Shown one piece after another: positions 7,474 to 14,586 of a DNA stretch of 33,407 nucleotides. Numbering within the stretch: the stretch's first letter is position 1; the number at the start of each line of letters is the position of its first letter. The notes under the pieces are model-generated. The model did not search any database and was not told where the DNA came from. It worked only from the letters and a program-made list of their open reading frames with translations. Position numbers and translations under genes: made by a program. Source of the DNA: Oscillospiraceae bacterium. Its GTDB lineage: Bacteria > Bacillota > Clostridia > Oscillospirales > Oscillospiraceae. The stretch covers positions 1-33,407 of the forward strand of contig JAFTVM010000065.1 in the NCBI GenBank assembly GCA_017465745.1, read 5' to 3'.

Positions 7474-7905
7474 ATGCTGATTTCAACAAAAGGGCGCTAC
7501 GCGCTGCGGGTCATGATCGATCTGGCGGAACATCAGACGGACGATTTTATCTCTCTGCGGGGCATTGCCCAGCGGCAGGAGATCTCGGAGAAGTATCTGG
7601 AGAGCATCATCCGGATGCTGGTAAAGGCCCGGGTGCTGGAAAGCCTCCGGGGCAAGGGCGGCGGCTACAAGCTGAAGAAAGCGCCGGAGCAGTACACGGT
7701 GGGTAGCATCCTGCGCCTGACGGAGGAGTCCCTGGCCCCGGTTTCCTGCCTGGAAGCGGGCGCTGATGCCTGCCCCAAGGCGGGGAAATGCCAGACGCTG
7801 CCCCTGTGGCAGGGGCTGGATAAGGTCATCAATGAGTATCTGGAAGGCGTGACCATTGCAGACCTGATGGAGCAGGGTGACGTTGGAGACAACTACGTTA
7901 TCTGA
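7474..7905 (+). CDS. Rrf2-family regulator (IscR/CymR-like), divergent from cysK
   Basis: The 143-aa protein starts MLISTKGRYALRVMIDLAEH, the classic Rrf2 N-terminus, with the recognition helix near SEKYLESIIRML and the wing GKGGGYKL. C92, C100 and C106 in SCLEAGADAC...GKC match the [Fe-S] ligand layout of IscR; Bacillus CymR lacks this set. AGGAGGG before the ATG at 7474 decides the start. It is transcribed away from cysK, and palindromes related to CCTACT-N5-AGTAGG occur at cysK and at the ABC transporter promoter. The best guess is a repressor of cysteine and sulfur uptake genes that senses Fe-S status or the cysteine precursor pool. A bidirectional terminator follows. Confidence 0.88.
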   Translation: MLISTKGRYALRVMIDLAEHQTDDFISLRGIAQRQEISEKYLESIIRMLVKARVLESLRGKGGGYKLKKAPEQYTVGSILRLTEESLAPVSCLEAGADACPKAGKCQTLPLWQGLDKVINEYLEGVTIADLMEQGDVGDNYVI

Positions 7906-7913
7906 TTATAAAG

Positions 7914-7952
7914 AAGCAGTCCGTTCACATTTTCGGCGTGAACGGACTGCTT
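7914..7952. terminator. Bidirectional terminator between rrf2 and tcdA
   Basis: Perfect 15-bp stem: 7914-7928 with 7938-7952, T-rich on both exits. It lies between convergent genes. Confidence 0.85.
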
Positions 7953-7955
7953 TCC

Positions 7956-8723
7956 TTATAAACCCGGCGTGAAACCGGAGAGATCCTTGACAACCTCACC
8001 GGCGATAATCAACCCAACCACCGAGGGGACAAATGCATTGCTTCCCGGAACCTGTCGGCGCTGGGTACATTTTCGCGCGGTACCCGGCGGGCAGATGCAG
8101 TGGGTCCGGCAGCTGATGGTCATATTGTCGATGGGTGTCAGCGGCGGCTCTTTGGAATAGACCACCTTCAGCTTTTCGATGCCCCGCTTTTTCAGCTCCC
8201 GCCGCATGACCCGGGCCAGGGGGCAGACGGAGGTTTCATAAATATCGGCCACCTCAAAGGCGGTGGGGTCAACTTTATTTCCGGCACCCATACTGCTGAT
8301 GATGGGCACCCCGGCCTTCTGAGCCTGCTCCACCAGTTCCAGCTTTCCTGTCACCGTATCGATGGCATCTACCACATAGTCGTATTGGGTGAAATCGAAC
8401 TGATCCGCCGTCTGGGGCGCATAAAAGGTCTTATATTTGTGGACGATGGCTTTGGGATTGATCTCCAGGATACGTTCCTCCGCTACATCGACTTTATATT
8501 GTCCTACGGTTTTCCGGGTCGCAAGAATCTGGCGGTTAACGTTGGTCAGGCATACCCGGTCATCGTCGATGAGATCCAGCTCCCCAACGCCGCTGCGGGC
8601 CAGGGCTTCTACGGTATAGCCGCCGACGCCGCCGATGCCAAACACGGCAACCCGGGCATGATACAGCTTTTCCATGCCCTCCGCGCCGAATTGAAGATGT
8701 GTTCTTGAAAATTGATTCAGCAT
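7956..8723 (-). CDS. tcdA: tRNA threonylcarbamoyladenosine dehydratase (CsdL/YgdL family)
   Basis: An E1-like ThiF/MoeB-fold enzyme that uses ATP to cyclise t6A37 of tRNA to ct6A. The 255-aa protein has the nucleotide-binding GIGGVGGYTVEALARSGVG (about residues 34-52), the DDRVCLTNVNRQ motif, and the C-terminal family block CPPGTARKC...PGSNAFVPSVVGL. Length matches TcdA. The ATG is preceded by AGGAGA, and the start overlaps the end of the radical SAM gene upstream by 7 bases, so the two are cotranscribed. Other E1-like sulfur-carrier activators are less likely given the C-terminal block. Confidence 0.88.
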   Translation of the reverse strand: MLNQFSRTHLQFGAEGMEKLYHARVAVFGIGGVGGYTVEALARSGVGELDLIDDDRVCLTNVNRQILATRKTVGQYKVDVAEERILEINPKAIVHKYKTFYAPQTADQFDFTQYDYVVDAIDTVTGKLELVEQAQKAGVPIISSMGAGNKVDPTAFEVADIYETSVCPLARVMRRELKKRGIEKLKVVYSKEPPLTPIDNMTISCRTHCICPPGTARKCTQRRQVPGSNAFVPSVVGLIIAGEVVKDLSGFTPGL

Positions 8724-9766
8724 GATTCTTTCTCCTCAGCAGGATTTCCGATCGAGGTAACGATTTTGTATCCGGCAGACCGGACCCGGCTTTCCAGGCA
8801 GCCCCGGCACTGGGCGGATTCCTCGCCGGTGCAGATTTTGTTATCGTAGAGGTCGTACAGCTTCCGCACCCTCACGGGAGAAAGGTTTGGCATCACCACA
8901 TTTGCCCCCGCCTTCAGTCCCAGCTCCCGTCCCTGGGGGTGGATGGTACCAAGTGCGGTGGTGGCGGGGATCAGGGCGTATGGGAACATCAGTCGGAGAA
9001 CGGCAATCAGCCGCAGGGTCAGTGCCAGGCTTCCGCTTGCAAAAGCGGCGAAGGGTGTTTCTGTGTGGGTGATATATGGTCCAATCTCGATCATGGCGGG
9101 CTGCAGCTCCTGCAAAAACCGCAGATCCTCGATCAGGTTTTCCGTGGTCTGGTAAGGGGAACCCACCATAAAGCCGGAACCCACCTGATAACCAATGTCC
9201 TTGAGATCATATAGGCAGCGCTTCCGGTTTTGCAGGCTCATACTGCCCGGATGAAGCTTGCGGTAATGCTGCTCATTGGCTGTTTCGTGCCGCAGCAGAT
9301 AGCGGTTCGCACCGGCATCGAAGAAGGCCTGATAGCTTTCTCTGGATTTTTCTCCGATGGAGAGGGTGATGGCGCAGTTGGGGTAGCAGGACCGGATTTC
9401 AGAAACGATCTCACAAACGCGCGCATCGGTGAAATAGGGATCCTCCCCGCCCTGAAGCACAAACGTACGGAATCCGAGCGCATAGCCTTCCGCACAGCAG
9501 TCCAGAATCTCTTTTTTGCTCAGCCGGTACCGCGCCGCCTTGGCATTGTCCCGGCGGATGCCGCAATAGTAACAGTTGTTCTGGCAGTAGTTGGTGAACT
9601 CGATGAGTCCGCGGATATACACATCGGTTCCGTAGATTTCCCTGCGTTTCTGATCCGCATTGAAAAACAGGGCTTCATCCATACGGTCGGTCTCCAAAAG
9701 TGCTTTCAGCTGCGCATCATTCAGATCCCTCTGGGCGGATAGCGTTTCTATGAGTTCGGAAATCAC
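8717..9766 (-). CDS. hydE: Radical SAM protein, HydE-type [FeFe]-hydrogenase maturase
   Basis: The 349-aa length and layout match HydE, which acts in assembly of the hydrogenase H-cluster. The radical SAM cluster motif is C61-X3-C65-X2-C68 (YCQNNCYYCG), followed by FVLQGGEDPYF, SIGEKS, YLLRHETANEQHYRKLHPG and GFMVGSPYQT. C-terminal cysteines (CTGEESAQCRGC) could hold an accessory cluster. The start is GTG at 9766 with AAGGAAGTG upstream. Expression is from a consensus minus-strand promoter at 9838-9866. No hydF, hydG or hydrogenase gene is near. The related PylB family is an alternative, but no pyrrolysine genes are present. Confidence 0.82.
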   Translation of the reverse strand: MISELIETLSAQRDLNDAQLKALLETDRMDEALFFNADQKRREIYGTDVYIRGLIEFTNYCQNNCYYCGIRRDNAKAARYRLSKKEILDCCAEGYALGFRTFVLQGGEDPYFTDARVCEIVSEIRSCYPNCAITLSIGEKSRESYQAFFDAGANRYLLRHETANEQHYRKLHPGSMSLQNRKRCLYDLKDIGYQVGSGFMVGSPYQTTENLIEDLRFLQELQPAMIEIGPYITHTETPFAAFASGSLALTLRLIAVLRLMFPYALIPATTALGTIHPQGRELGLKAGANVVMPNLSPVRVRKLYDLYDNKICTGEESAQCRGCLESRVRSAGYKIVTSIGNPAEEKESC

Positions 9767-9837
9767 GATTTCACTTCCTTTTTTCTACCATGATCGCGTA
9801 TCAGCGGAAAACCCACTGAACAAGTTGCCTAGTGGGA

Positions 9838-9866
9838 ATTATATCGAAAGGTCAGCGAGGTGTCAA
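9838..9866 (-). promoter_or_regulatory. Consensus promoter of hydE-tcdA
   Basis: On the minus strand TTGACA (9866-9861), 17-base spacer, TATAAT (9843-9838). Immediately downstream (9836-9820) is CCCACTAGGC, similar to one half of the proposed Rrf2 operator. Confidence 0.8.
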
Positions 9867-9885
9867 TGGGTTTAGCAGAATAAAT

Positions 9886-9907
9886 CCTACTAAACTACTT
9901 CTTTAGT
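9886..9907. promoter_or_regulatory. Operator-like half-site and small palindrome upstream of the T-box promoter
   Basis: CCTACTAA at 9886-9893 is identical to the left half of the palindrome at 16760. It overlaps a short inverted repeat, ACTAAA-N7-TTTAGT (9889-9907), ending 2 bases before the -35 box. A regulatory role is inferred. Confidence 0.35.
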
Positions 9908-9909
9908 TC

Positions 9910-9938
9910 TTGACTTTTTGGCAGACGTTTCCTATAAT
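9910..9938 (+). promoter_or_regulatory. Promoter of the T-box-controlled operon
   Basis: TTGACT (9910-9915), 17-base spacer, TATAAT (9933-9938). Transcription should begin near 9945 and run through the T-box leader. Confidence 0.85.
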
Positions 9939-9944
9939 AACAAA

Positions 9945-10222
9945 AAACACATATCGTTTTAAATGCAATGAAGGAAAGAGTACCCCGTTTCGGCACCTTA
10001 CAGAGAGTCTTTATATGCTGAAAAAAGACAGGCAGCCGGCGGGGGAACATGGCTCCGGAGCAGCGTGGCTGAGTGGATACCAGGTCATGACGGGTCTGCC
10101 CGTTACAGCGGAGGGTATTACCAAATACCCGCAATGAGGTTTCGGCTTTTCGCCGGAATGAACAGAAGTGGTACCACGGGTATTTCGCTCGTCTTCTATG
10201 GAAATAGGAGACGAGCGTTTTT
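9945..10222 (+). ncRNA. T-box leader, specifier probably AUG (methionine)
   Basis: The leader has the stem I opening AATGAAGGAAAGAGTA (9968-9983), an AGAGA-type bulge (CAGAGAGTC), a GCTGAAA segment, and a 3' arm CGGGG that can pair with CCCCG of the 5' arm. Directly after it, GAAC (10045-10048) precedes ATG (10049-10051), the expected specifier position. The conserved T-box is AGAAGTGGTACCACGG (10164-10179). It is followed by a 14-bp terminator stem (10186-10199 with 10204-10217) and five Ts. Uncharged tRNA would pair with specifier and TGGT and favour read-through. A methionine signal fits the transsulfuration enzymes downstream; the T-box call is firm, the specifier less so. Confidence 0.88.
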
Positions 10223-10250
10223 GATTATATGGAATCGGAGGACTCACCGT

Positions 10251-11399
10251 ATGAGGAAACCAATCGAAACACGATGTATTCACGGAAATTCAGATTTCAG
10301 CTTTCAGGATGCAAACAAAGCAGTCAGTTTTCCCATTTACCAGACAGCAACCTTTGGACATATCGGCGTTGGCCAGTCCACAGGTTATGATTATACCCGG
10401 GTACAGAATCCCACCCGGGAGCGGCTGGAAGAAACCGTCTCCGCGCTGGAAGGTGCCTGTGATACGGTGGCTTTTTCCACCGGCATGGCGGCGGTCAGCG
10501 CCTGCTTTGAGCTGTTCGGGGCCGGGGATCATATTATCTGCTCCGCGGACCTGTACGGCGGAGCAACCCGGCTGCTGCAAACCATTGGACAGAAAAACGG
10601 CCTTGCGGTGGATTTTGTGGATACCACGGATATTGCCCAGATTCTGGCACGGATTAACCCTCATACGAAGGCACTTTATATCGAAACGCCCAGCAATCCC
10701 ATGATGAACGTCACCGATCTGCACGCTTGTGCGAAAATTGCCAAAGAAAATGCGCTTCTGCTGATCGTGGATAATACCTTCCTCTCTCCCTATTTGCAGA
10801 ATCCCATCGAGCTGGGGGCGGATATCGTAATCCACAGCGGCACCAAATTCCTCAGCGGACATAACGATACCCTGTCCGGCTTCCTGTCCTGTGCTTCTCA
10901 GGAGCTGGCAGAACAGGTCCGTATGATCGCCAAGACCACCGGCGGTATTCTGGCACCGTTCGACTGCTGGCTGATGCTCCGGGGCATCAAGACCCTGTCG
11001 ATCCGGATGGAGCGTCAACAGGAAAATGCCCTTCAGGTGGCCCGATGGCTGGAGGCACACCCCAAGATCAGCAAAGTGTACTATGCGGGTCTGCCGGAGC
11101 ATCCCGGTTATGAAATAAACCGGAAACAGGCCCGGGGCGCAGGCAGCATGATCTCCTTCCGGACAGACAGCGTGGAAACAGCCCGCCGGGTGCTGGAAAA
11201 GGTGAAAATGATCACCTTCGCCGAGAGCCTGGGCGGTACGGAGTCCCTGATCACCTATCCTGTACTTCAGACACACAACGATGTGCCTGAAGCGATGCGG
11301 GCACGGCTGGGCATCACGGAGACTCTGCTGCGGCTGTCCGTTGGACTGGAGCATGTGGATGATATCATCGCCGATTTGGCGCAGGCGCTGGAGGAATGA
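10251..11399 (+). CDS. Cystathionine gamma-synthase/lyase-type PLP enzyme
   Basis: The 382-aa protein belongs to the Cys/Met metabolism PLP family (MetB, MetC, MccB, MetY). The PLP lysine is K199 in HSGTKFLSGHND; YDYTR (47-51), FSTGMAAV (75-82) and the aspartate in VDNTFLSP are the cofactor contacts. The ATG at 10251 follows CGGAGGA and lies after the T-box terminator, so earlier in-frame codons are leader RNA. Within the family, synthase, lyase and sulfhydrylase cannot be separated by eye. The apparent methionine T-box and the adjacent C-S lyase favour cystathionine gamma-synthase in Cys-to-Met transsulfuration. Confidence 0.9.
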   Translation: MRKPIETRCIHGNSDFSFQDANKAVSFPIYQTATFGHIGVGQSTGYDYTRVQNPTRERLEETVSALEGACDTVAFSTGMAAVSACFELFGAGDHIICSADLYGGATRLLQTIGQKNGLAVDFVDTTDIAQILARINPHTKALYIETPSNPMMNVTDLHACAKIAKENALLLIVDNTFLSPYLQNPIELGADIVIHSGTKFLSGHNDTLSGFLSCASQELAEQVRMIAKTTGGILAPFDCWLMLRGIKTLSIRMERQQENALQVARWLEAHPKISKVYYAGLPEHPGYEINRKQARGAGSMISFRTDSVETARRVLEKVKMITFAESLGGTESLITYPVLQTHNDVPEAMRARLGITETLLRLSVGLEHVDDIIADLAQALEE

Positions 11400-11402
11400 A
11401 CG

Positions 11403-12608
11403 ATGGCTCACTACGACTTCAACACCGTCATTGACCGCAGGAATACAAACAGCCTGAAATTTGATTTTGCCGCAGAGCGGGGAAGACCTGCGGATGTGCT
11501 TCCGCTGTGGGTGGCGGATATGGACTTCCGGGCTCCGCAGCCTGTTTTGGATGCCCTGCACCGGGCGGTGGAGCACGGCATTTTCGGATACAGCGATGTG
11601 AAATCGGACTATTACGATGCGGTTTCTGCCTGGTTTTCCCAGCGGTTTGGCTGGCAGACCCGGCCGGAATGGCTGGTGAAGACGCCCGGCGTGGTGTATG
11701 CCCTTGCCATGGCGGTGCGGACCCTGACACTGCCCGGAGACGCGGTGCTGATCCAGCCGCCTGTATATTACCCGTTTTTCAGCGTGATCCGGGACAACGA
11801 CAGAGTTGTGGTGGAAAACGAGCTGATCTATCGGGATGGCCGATATTCCATTGATTTTGAGGATTTTGAGCAGAAGATCGTGGAGCATCAGATAAAGCTG
11901 TTTATCCTTTGCAGTCCCCATAATCCTGTGGGCAGGGTGTGGTCCGAGGAAGAATTGCAGCGGATTGGCGTGATTTGCAAAAAATACCATGTCTATGTAG
12001 TCTCCGATGAGATCCACTGCGACTTCGCATTTGCGGAGCATCCCCATCAGGTTTTCCTGACGGTTAACCCAGAGCTGACGGAGCAAACCGTTATTTGCAC
12101 GGCCCCCAGCAAAACCTTTAATATCGCCGGATTGCAGGTCTCCAATATCTGGATCCCCAGCGCAAAGATCCGAAGGGCTTTTCTGAAAGAAATCGACCGC
12201 AGCGGCTATTCCCAGCTGAACGCGCTGGGACTGGTGGCGTGTCAGGCGGCCTACGAATCCTGCGACGAGTGGCTGGAGCAGTGCCGCGCCTATCTGTGGG
12301 AGAATCTTGACTATCTGCGCAGCTTTCTGGCGGAACACATCCCGGAGATCAGGCTTGTAGAACCGGACGGTACCTATTTTGCCTGGCTGGACTGCTCCGG
12401 CTTGGGTCTGTCTCAAAGACAACTGGACGATCTCATCGTGAACCGGGCCAAGCTCTGGCTGGATGCCGGGCATATCTTCGGCGGCAATGCCGGACAGTTC
12501 CAGCGTGTTGTGCTGGCCTGTCCGAGAGCGACGCTGGAACAGGCGCTGCATCAATTGCATACAGCAGTCAAAGCGGAAAGGAGTTCCTTGCATGGTCATA
12601 AAATTTGA
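11403..12608 (+). CDS. MalY/PatB-type cystathionine beta-lyase (C-S lyase)
   Basis: A fold-type I PLP aminotransferase-like enzyme that cleaves C-S bonds, releasing a thiol, pyruvate and ammonia. The PLP lysine is K237 in TAPSKTFNIAGLQ; other family marks are LPLWVADMDF (33-42), KTPGVVYAL, QPPVYYPF, CSPHNPVGRVW and VSDEIHCDF. The 401-aa length is normal. It starts 3 bases after the preceding stop. With the first gene it completes transsulfuration from cysteine to homocysteine. It could equally act on a cysteine S-conjugate from the gamma-glutamyl genes downstream, as EgtE does in ergothioneine synthesis. Confidence 0.92.
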   Translation: MAHYDFNTVIDRRNTNSLKFDFAAERGRPADVLPLWVADMDFRAPQPVLDALHRAVEHGIFGYSDVKSDYYDAVSAWFSQRFGWQTRPEWLVKTPGVVYALAMAVRTLTLPGDAVLIQPPVYYPFFSVIRDNDRVVVENELIYRDGRYSIDFEDFEQKIVEHQIKLFILCSPHNPVGRVWSEEELQRIGVICKKYHVYVVSDEIHCDFAFAEHPHQVFLTVNPELTEQTVICTAPSKTFNIAGLQVSNIWIPSAKIRRAFLKEIDRSGYSQLNALGLVACQAAYESCDEWLEQCRAYLWENLDYLRSFLAEHIPEIRLVEPDGTYFAWLDCSGLGLSQRQLDDLIVNRAKLWLDAGHIFGGNAGQFQRVVLACPRATLEQALHQLHTAVKAERSSLHGHKI

Positions 12609-13344
12609 GCGTTACTTTTCCCCGGCAGGAGAAAACCGCGGTATCCACCTGTATCTGCCGGATGATTATTATGAGAGTTTGGAGCGTTACCCGGTCATCT
12701 ATATGTTTGACGGGCATAACCTCTATTTTGACAGCGATGCTACTTTCGGCAAGTGCCTTGGCATGAAGATTTTCCTGGATCACTGGTGGAAGAAATTCAT
12801 TGTTGTGGGCATTGCCTGCGCCGATGATGACATCCAGCGTGTCCACGAATACTGCCCCTATCATATCCAGAGCCGCATTTACGGCGACCTGAATGGCCGG
12901 GGCGATGCCACCGTGGATTGGATCGTAAAGGAATTAAAGCCCTGGATCGACGGGACTTACCGCACCTGGCCCCACCGGGAAGCAACCGCTATTGCAGGCT
13001 ACAGCATGGGCGGCATGATGACCCTGTTCACCGTCCTGCGCTACAACAGCGTCTTCTCCAAGGCGGCAGTCATTTCCCCGGCGCTGCTGCCTGCCATGGA
13101 GGCTTTCCGGCAGGAGATCGCCAATGGCGCATTTTCCCCGGATACCCGGATTTTCTTCAGCTGGGGCACGGCGGAGGATTCCCCGGAGGGCGTCCGGCAG
13201 ATGGAGGAGGCCATCCGGGAGCTGGAATACCGGGTGCAGCAAAAGGGCGTGCAGACGTATTTGTTCCGCCAGGAGGGCGGCGTACATAACGAGTCCAGCT
13301 GGGAGCTTCAGCTTCCGGTCTGGATGGACTATTTATGGCGATAG
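12592..13344 (+). CDS. Alpha/beta-hydrolase esterase (EstD/PF00756 type)
   Basis: The 250-aa protein has the nucleophile elbow GYSMGG (S138), an oxyanion-side segment YMFDGHNLYF, and a C-terminal histidine in GGVHNESSW that would complete the triad. It belongs to the putative esterase family that includes S-formylglutathione hydrolase and siderophore esterases. The ATG at 12592 follows AAAGGAG and overlaps the preceding gene by 17 bases. There is no signal peptide, so it is cytoplasmic. Its place in an operon with a glutamate-cysteine ligase suggests hydrolysis of a thioester or ester of the thiol product; this is inference. Confidence 0.85.
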   Translation: MVIKFERYFSPAGENRGIHLYLPDDYYESLERYPVIYMFDGHNLYFDSDATFGKCLGMKIFLDHWWKKFIVVGIACADDDIQRVHEYCPYHIQSRIYGDLNGRGDATVDWIVKELKPWIDGTYRTWPHREATAIAGYSMGGMMTLFTVLRYNSVFSKAAVISPALLPAMEAFRQEIANGAFSPDTRIFFSWGTAEDSPEGVRQMEEAIRELEYRVQQKGVQTYLFRQEGGVHNESSWELQLPVWMDYLWR

Positions 13345-13356
13345 GAGTGACATATT

Positions 13357-14586
13357 ATGAATGTGATCTTTATTTCTCCCCATTTTCCCCTGCATTTCTA
13401 CCAGTTCTGTGACCGGCTGAAGCGGATGGGCGTCAACGTCCTGGGCATCGGCGATACGCCCTATGAGGGCATCAGTGACAGCTGCAAGGCGTCCCTGACG
13501 GAATACTACCGAGTGGACAGCCTGGAAAACTACGACGAGGTCTACTGGGCTGTGGCCTTCTACATCCACCGCTACGGCCGCATCGACTACATCGACAGCC
13601 AGAACGAATACTGGCTGGAGCTGGAGGCGAAGATCCGCACGGATTTCAATATTCCCACCGGCTTCCACACCGATGACCTGGATGCCGTCAAGCACAAGTC
13701 CCGGATGAAGGAGGGCTACCGCCGGGCCGGCGTCAAGACCGCCCGGTTCCATCTGGTGAACGATCCCGAGGGCTGCCTGAACTTCATCCGGGAGGTGGGC
13801 TACCCCGTGGTGGTCAAGCCCGATAACGGCGTGGGCGCCTCCAACACCGAAAAGCTGAAATCCGATGAGGAATTCTGGGCTTTCTATGAATCCAGGCCCG
13901 ACGTCCAGTTCATCATGGAGGAATTTGTGCCCGGCCATGTGGAAACCTTCGACGGCATCACGGACCGTGACGGCAACATCCTCTTCTGCGCCGGTCAGGT
14001 TCTGGTTCAGACGCCCATGGATATGCTCCACGGAAGCGGCGAAAATGTCAGCTACTCCCAGAATGTGCAGGCCATGGATCTGTATGACATCGGTAGCCGG
14101 GTGGTGGCGGCCTTCTGCCCCAGGAACCGCTTCTTCCACTTTGAATTCTTCCGTCTGGATGAGGACAAGGAGGGCTTGGGTCGGAAGGGTGAAATTCTGG
14201 GTCTGGAGGTCAACATGCGCGCTCCCGGTGGCTACATCCCCGACAAGATGAACTATACCTACGATGTGGATGTGTACCAGATCTGGGCGGAGAGCCTGGT
14301 GTACAACGAAAACCGCTCCTTCCGGGATTATCAGTTCAAGCGCCATGTGACCCATGTGGGTCGGGGCGGACGTGTGGAATATCTCCACACCCCCGATGAG
14401 GTTCGCAGTCAGTATTGGGATCGGATCCTGATGGAAAACCGTCCGCCCGAGTCTATTTCCGGCACCATGGGCAGCTTCATCTATCTGATCTGGGCAGACA
14501 GCGTGGAAGAGCTGAATGAACAGGCCGACTTTATTCTGCGCCATGCCGACGGTGCCAGCTGGATTCAAGCGAAAGGAAGTGAATGA
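13357..14586 (+). CDS. ATP-grasp ligase of unknown substrate
   Basis: The 409-aa protein has an ATP-grasp fold of the carbamoyl-phosphate-synthase-like type: pre-ATP-grasp domain from MNVIFISPHFPLHFYQF, then YPVVVKPDNGVGASNT (149-164) with K154, FIMEEFVPGHVETFDG (185-200), and a metal-binding EILGLEVNMRAPGG. Such enzymes join a carboxylate to an amine or thiol through an acyl-phosphate. It does not resemble GshB or the ATP-grasp half of GshF, so it is probably not glutathione synthetase. RBS is AGGAGTG. Its stop overlaps the start of the glutamate-cysteine ligase (ATGA), so the two ligases are tightly coupled and may act in sequence. Confidence 0.88.
   Translation: MNVIFISPHFPLHFYQFCDRLKRMGVNVLGIGDTPYEGISDSCKASLTEYYRVDSLENYDEVYWAVAFYIHRYGRIDYIDSQNEYWLELEAKIRTDFNIPTGFHTDDLDAVKHKSRMKEGYRRAGVKTARFHLVNDPEGCLNFIREVGYPVVVKPDNGVGASNTEKLKSDEEFWAFYESRPDVQFIMEEFVPGHVETFDGITDRDGNILFCAGQVLVQTPMDMLHGSGENVSYSQNVQAMDLYDIGSRVVAAFCPRNRFFHFEFFRLDEDKEGLGRKGEILGLEVNMRAPGGYIPDKMNYTYDVDVYQIWAESLVYNENRSFRDYQFKRHVTHVGRGGRVEYLHTPDEVRSQYWDRILMENRPPESISGTMGSFIYLIWADSVEELNEQADFILRHADGASWIQAKGSE

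Noticed and set aside
10062-10085. tRNA-like stretch GTGGCTGAGTGGA
   Set aside because: It lies inside the T-box leader and has no acceptor stem, anticodon arm or T-loop around it.
10290-12599. 769-codon open frame on the minus strand
   Set aside because: It is antisense to two clear PLP enzyme genes and shows no family motif or RBS; GC-rich codons keep the frame open.
13357-14586. Glutathione synthetase (GshB) identity for the ATP-grasp gene
   Set aside because: Its ATP-grasp motifs are of the carbamoyl-phosphate-synthase-like type and do not resemble GshB or the GshF C-terminal half.
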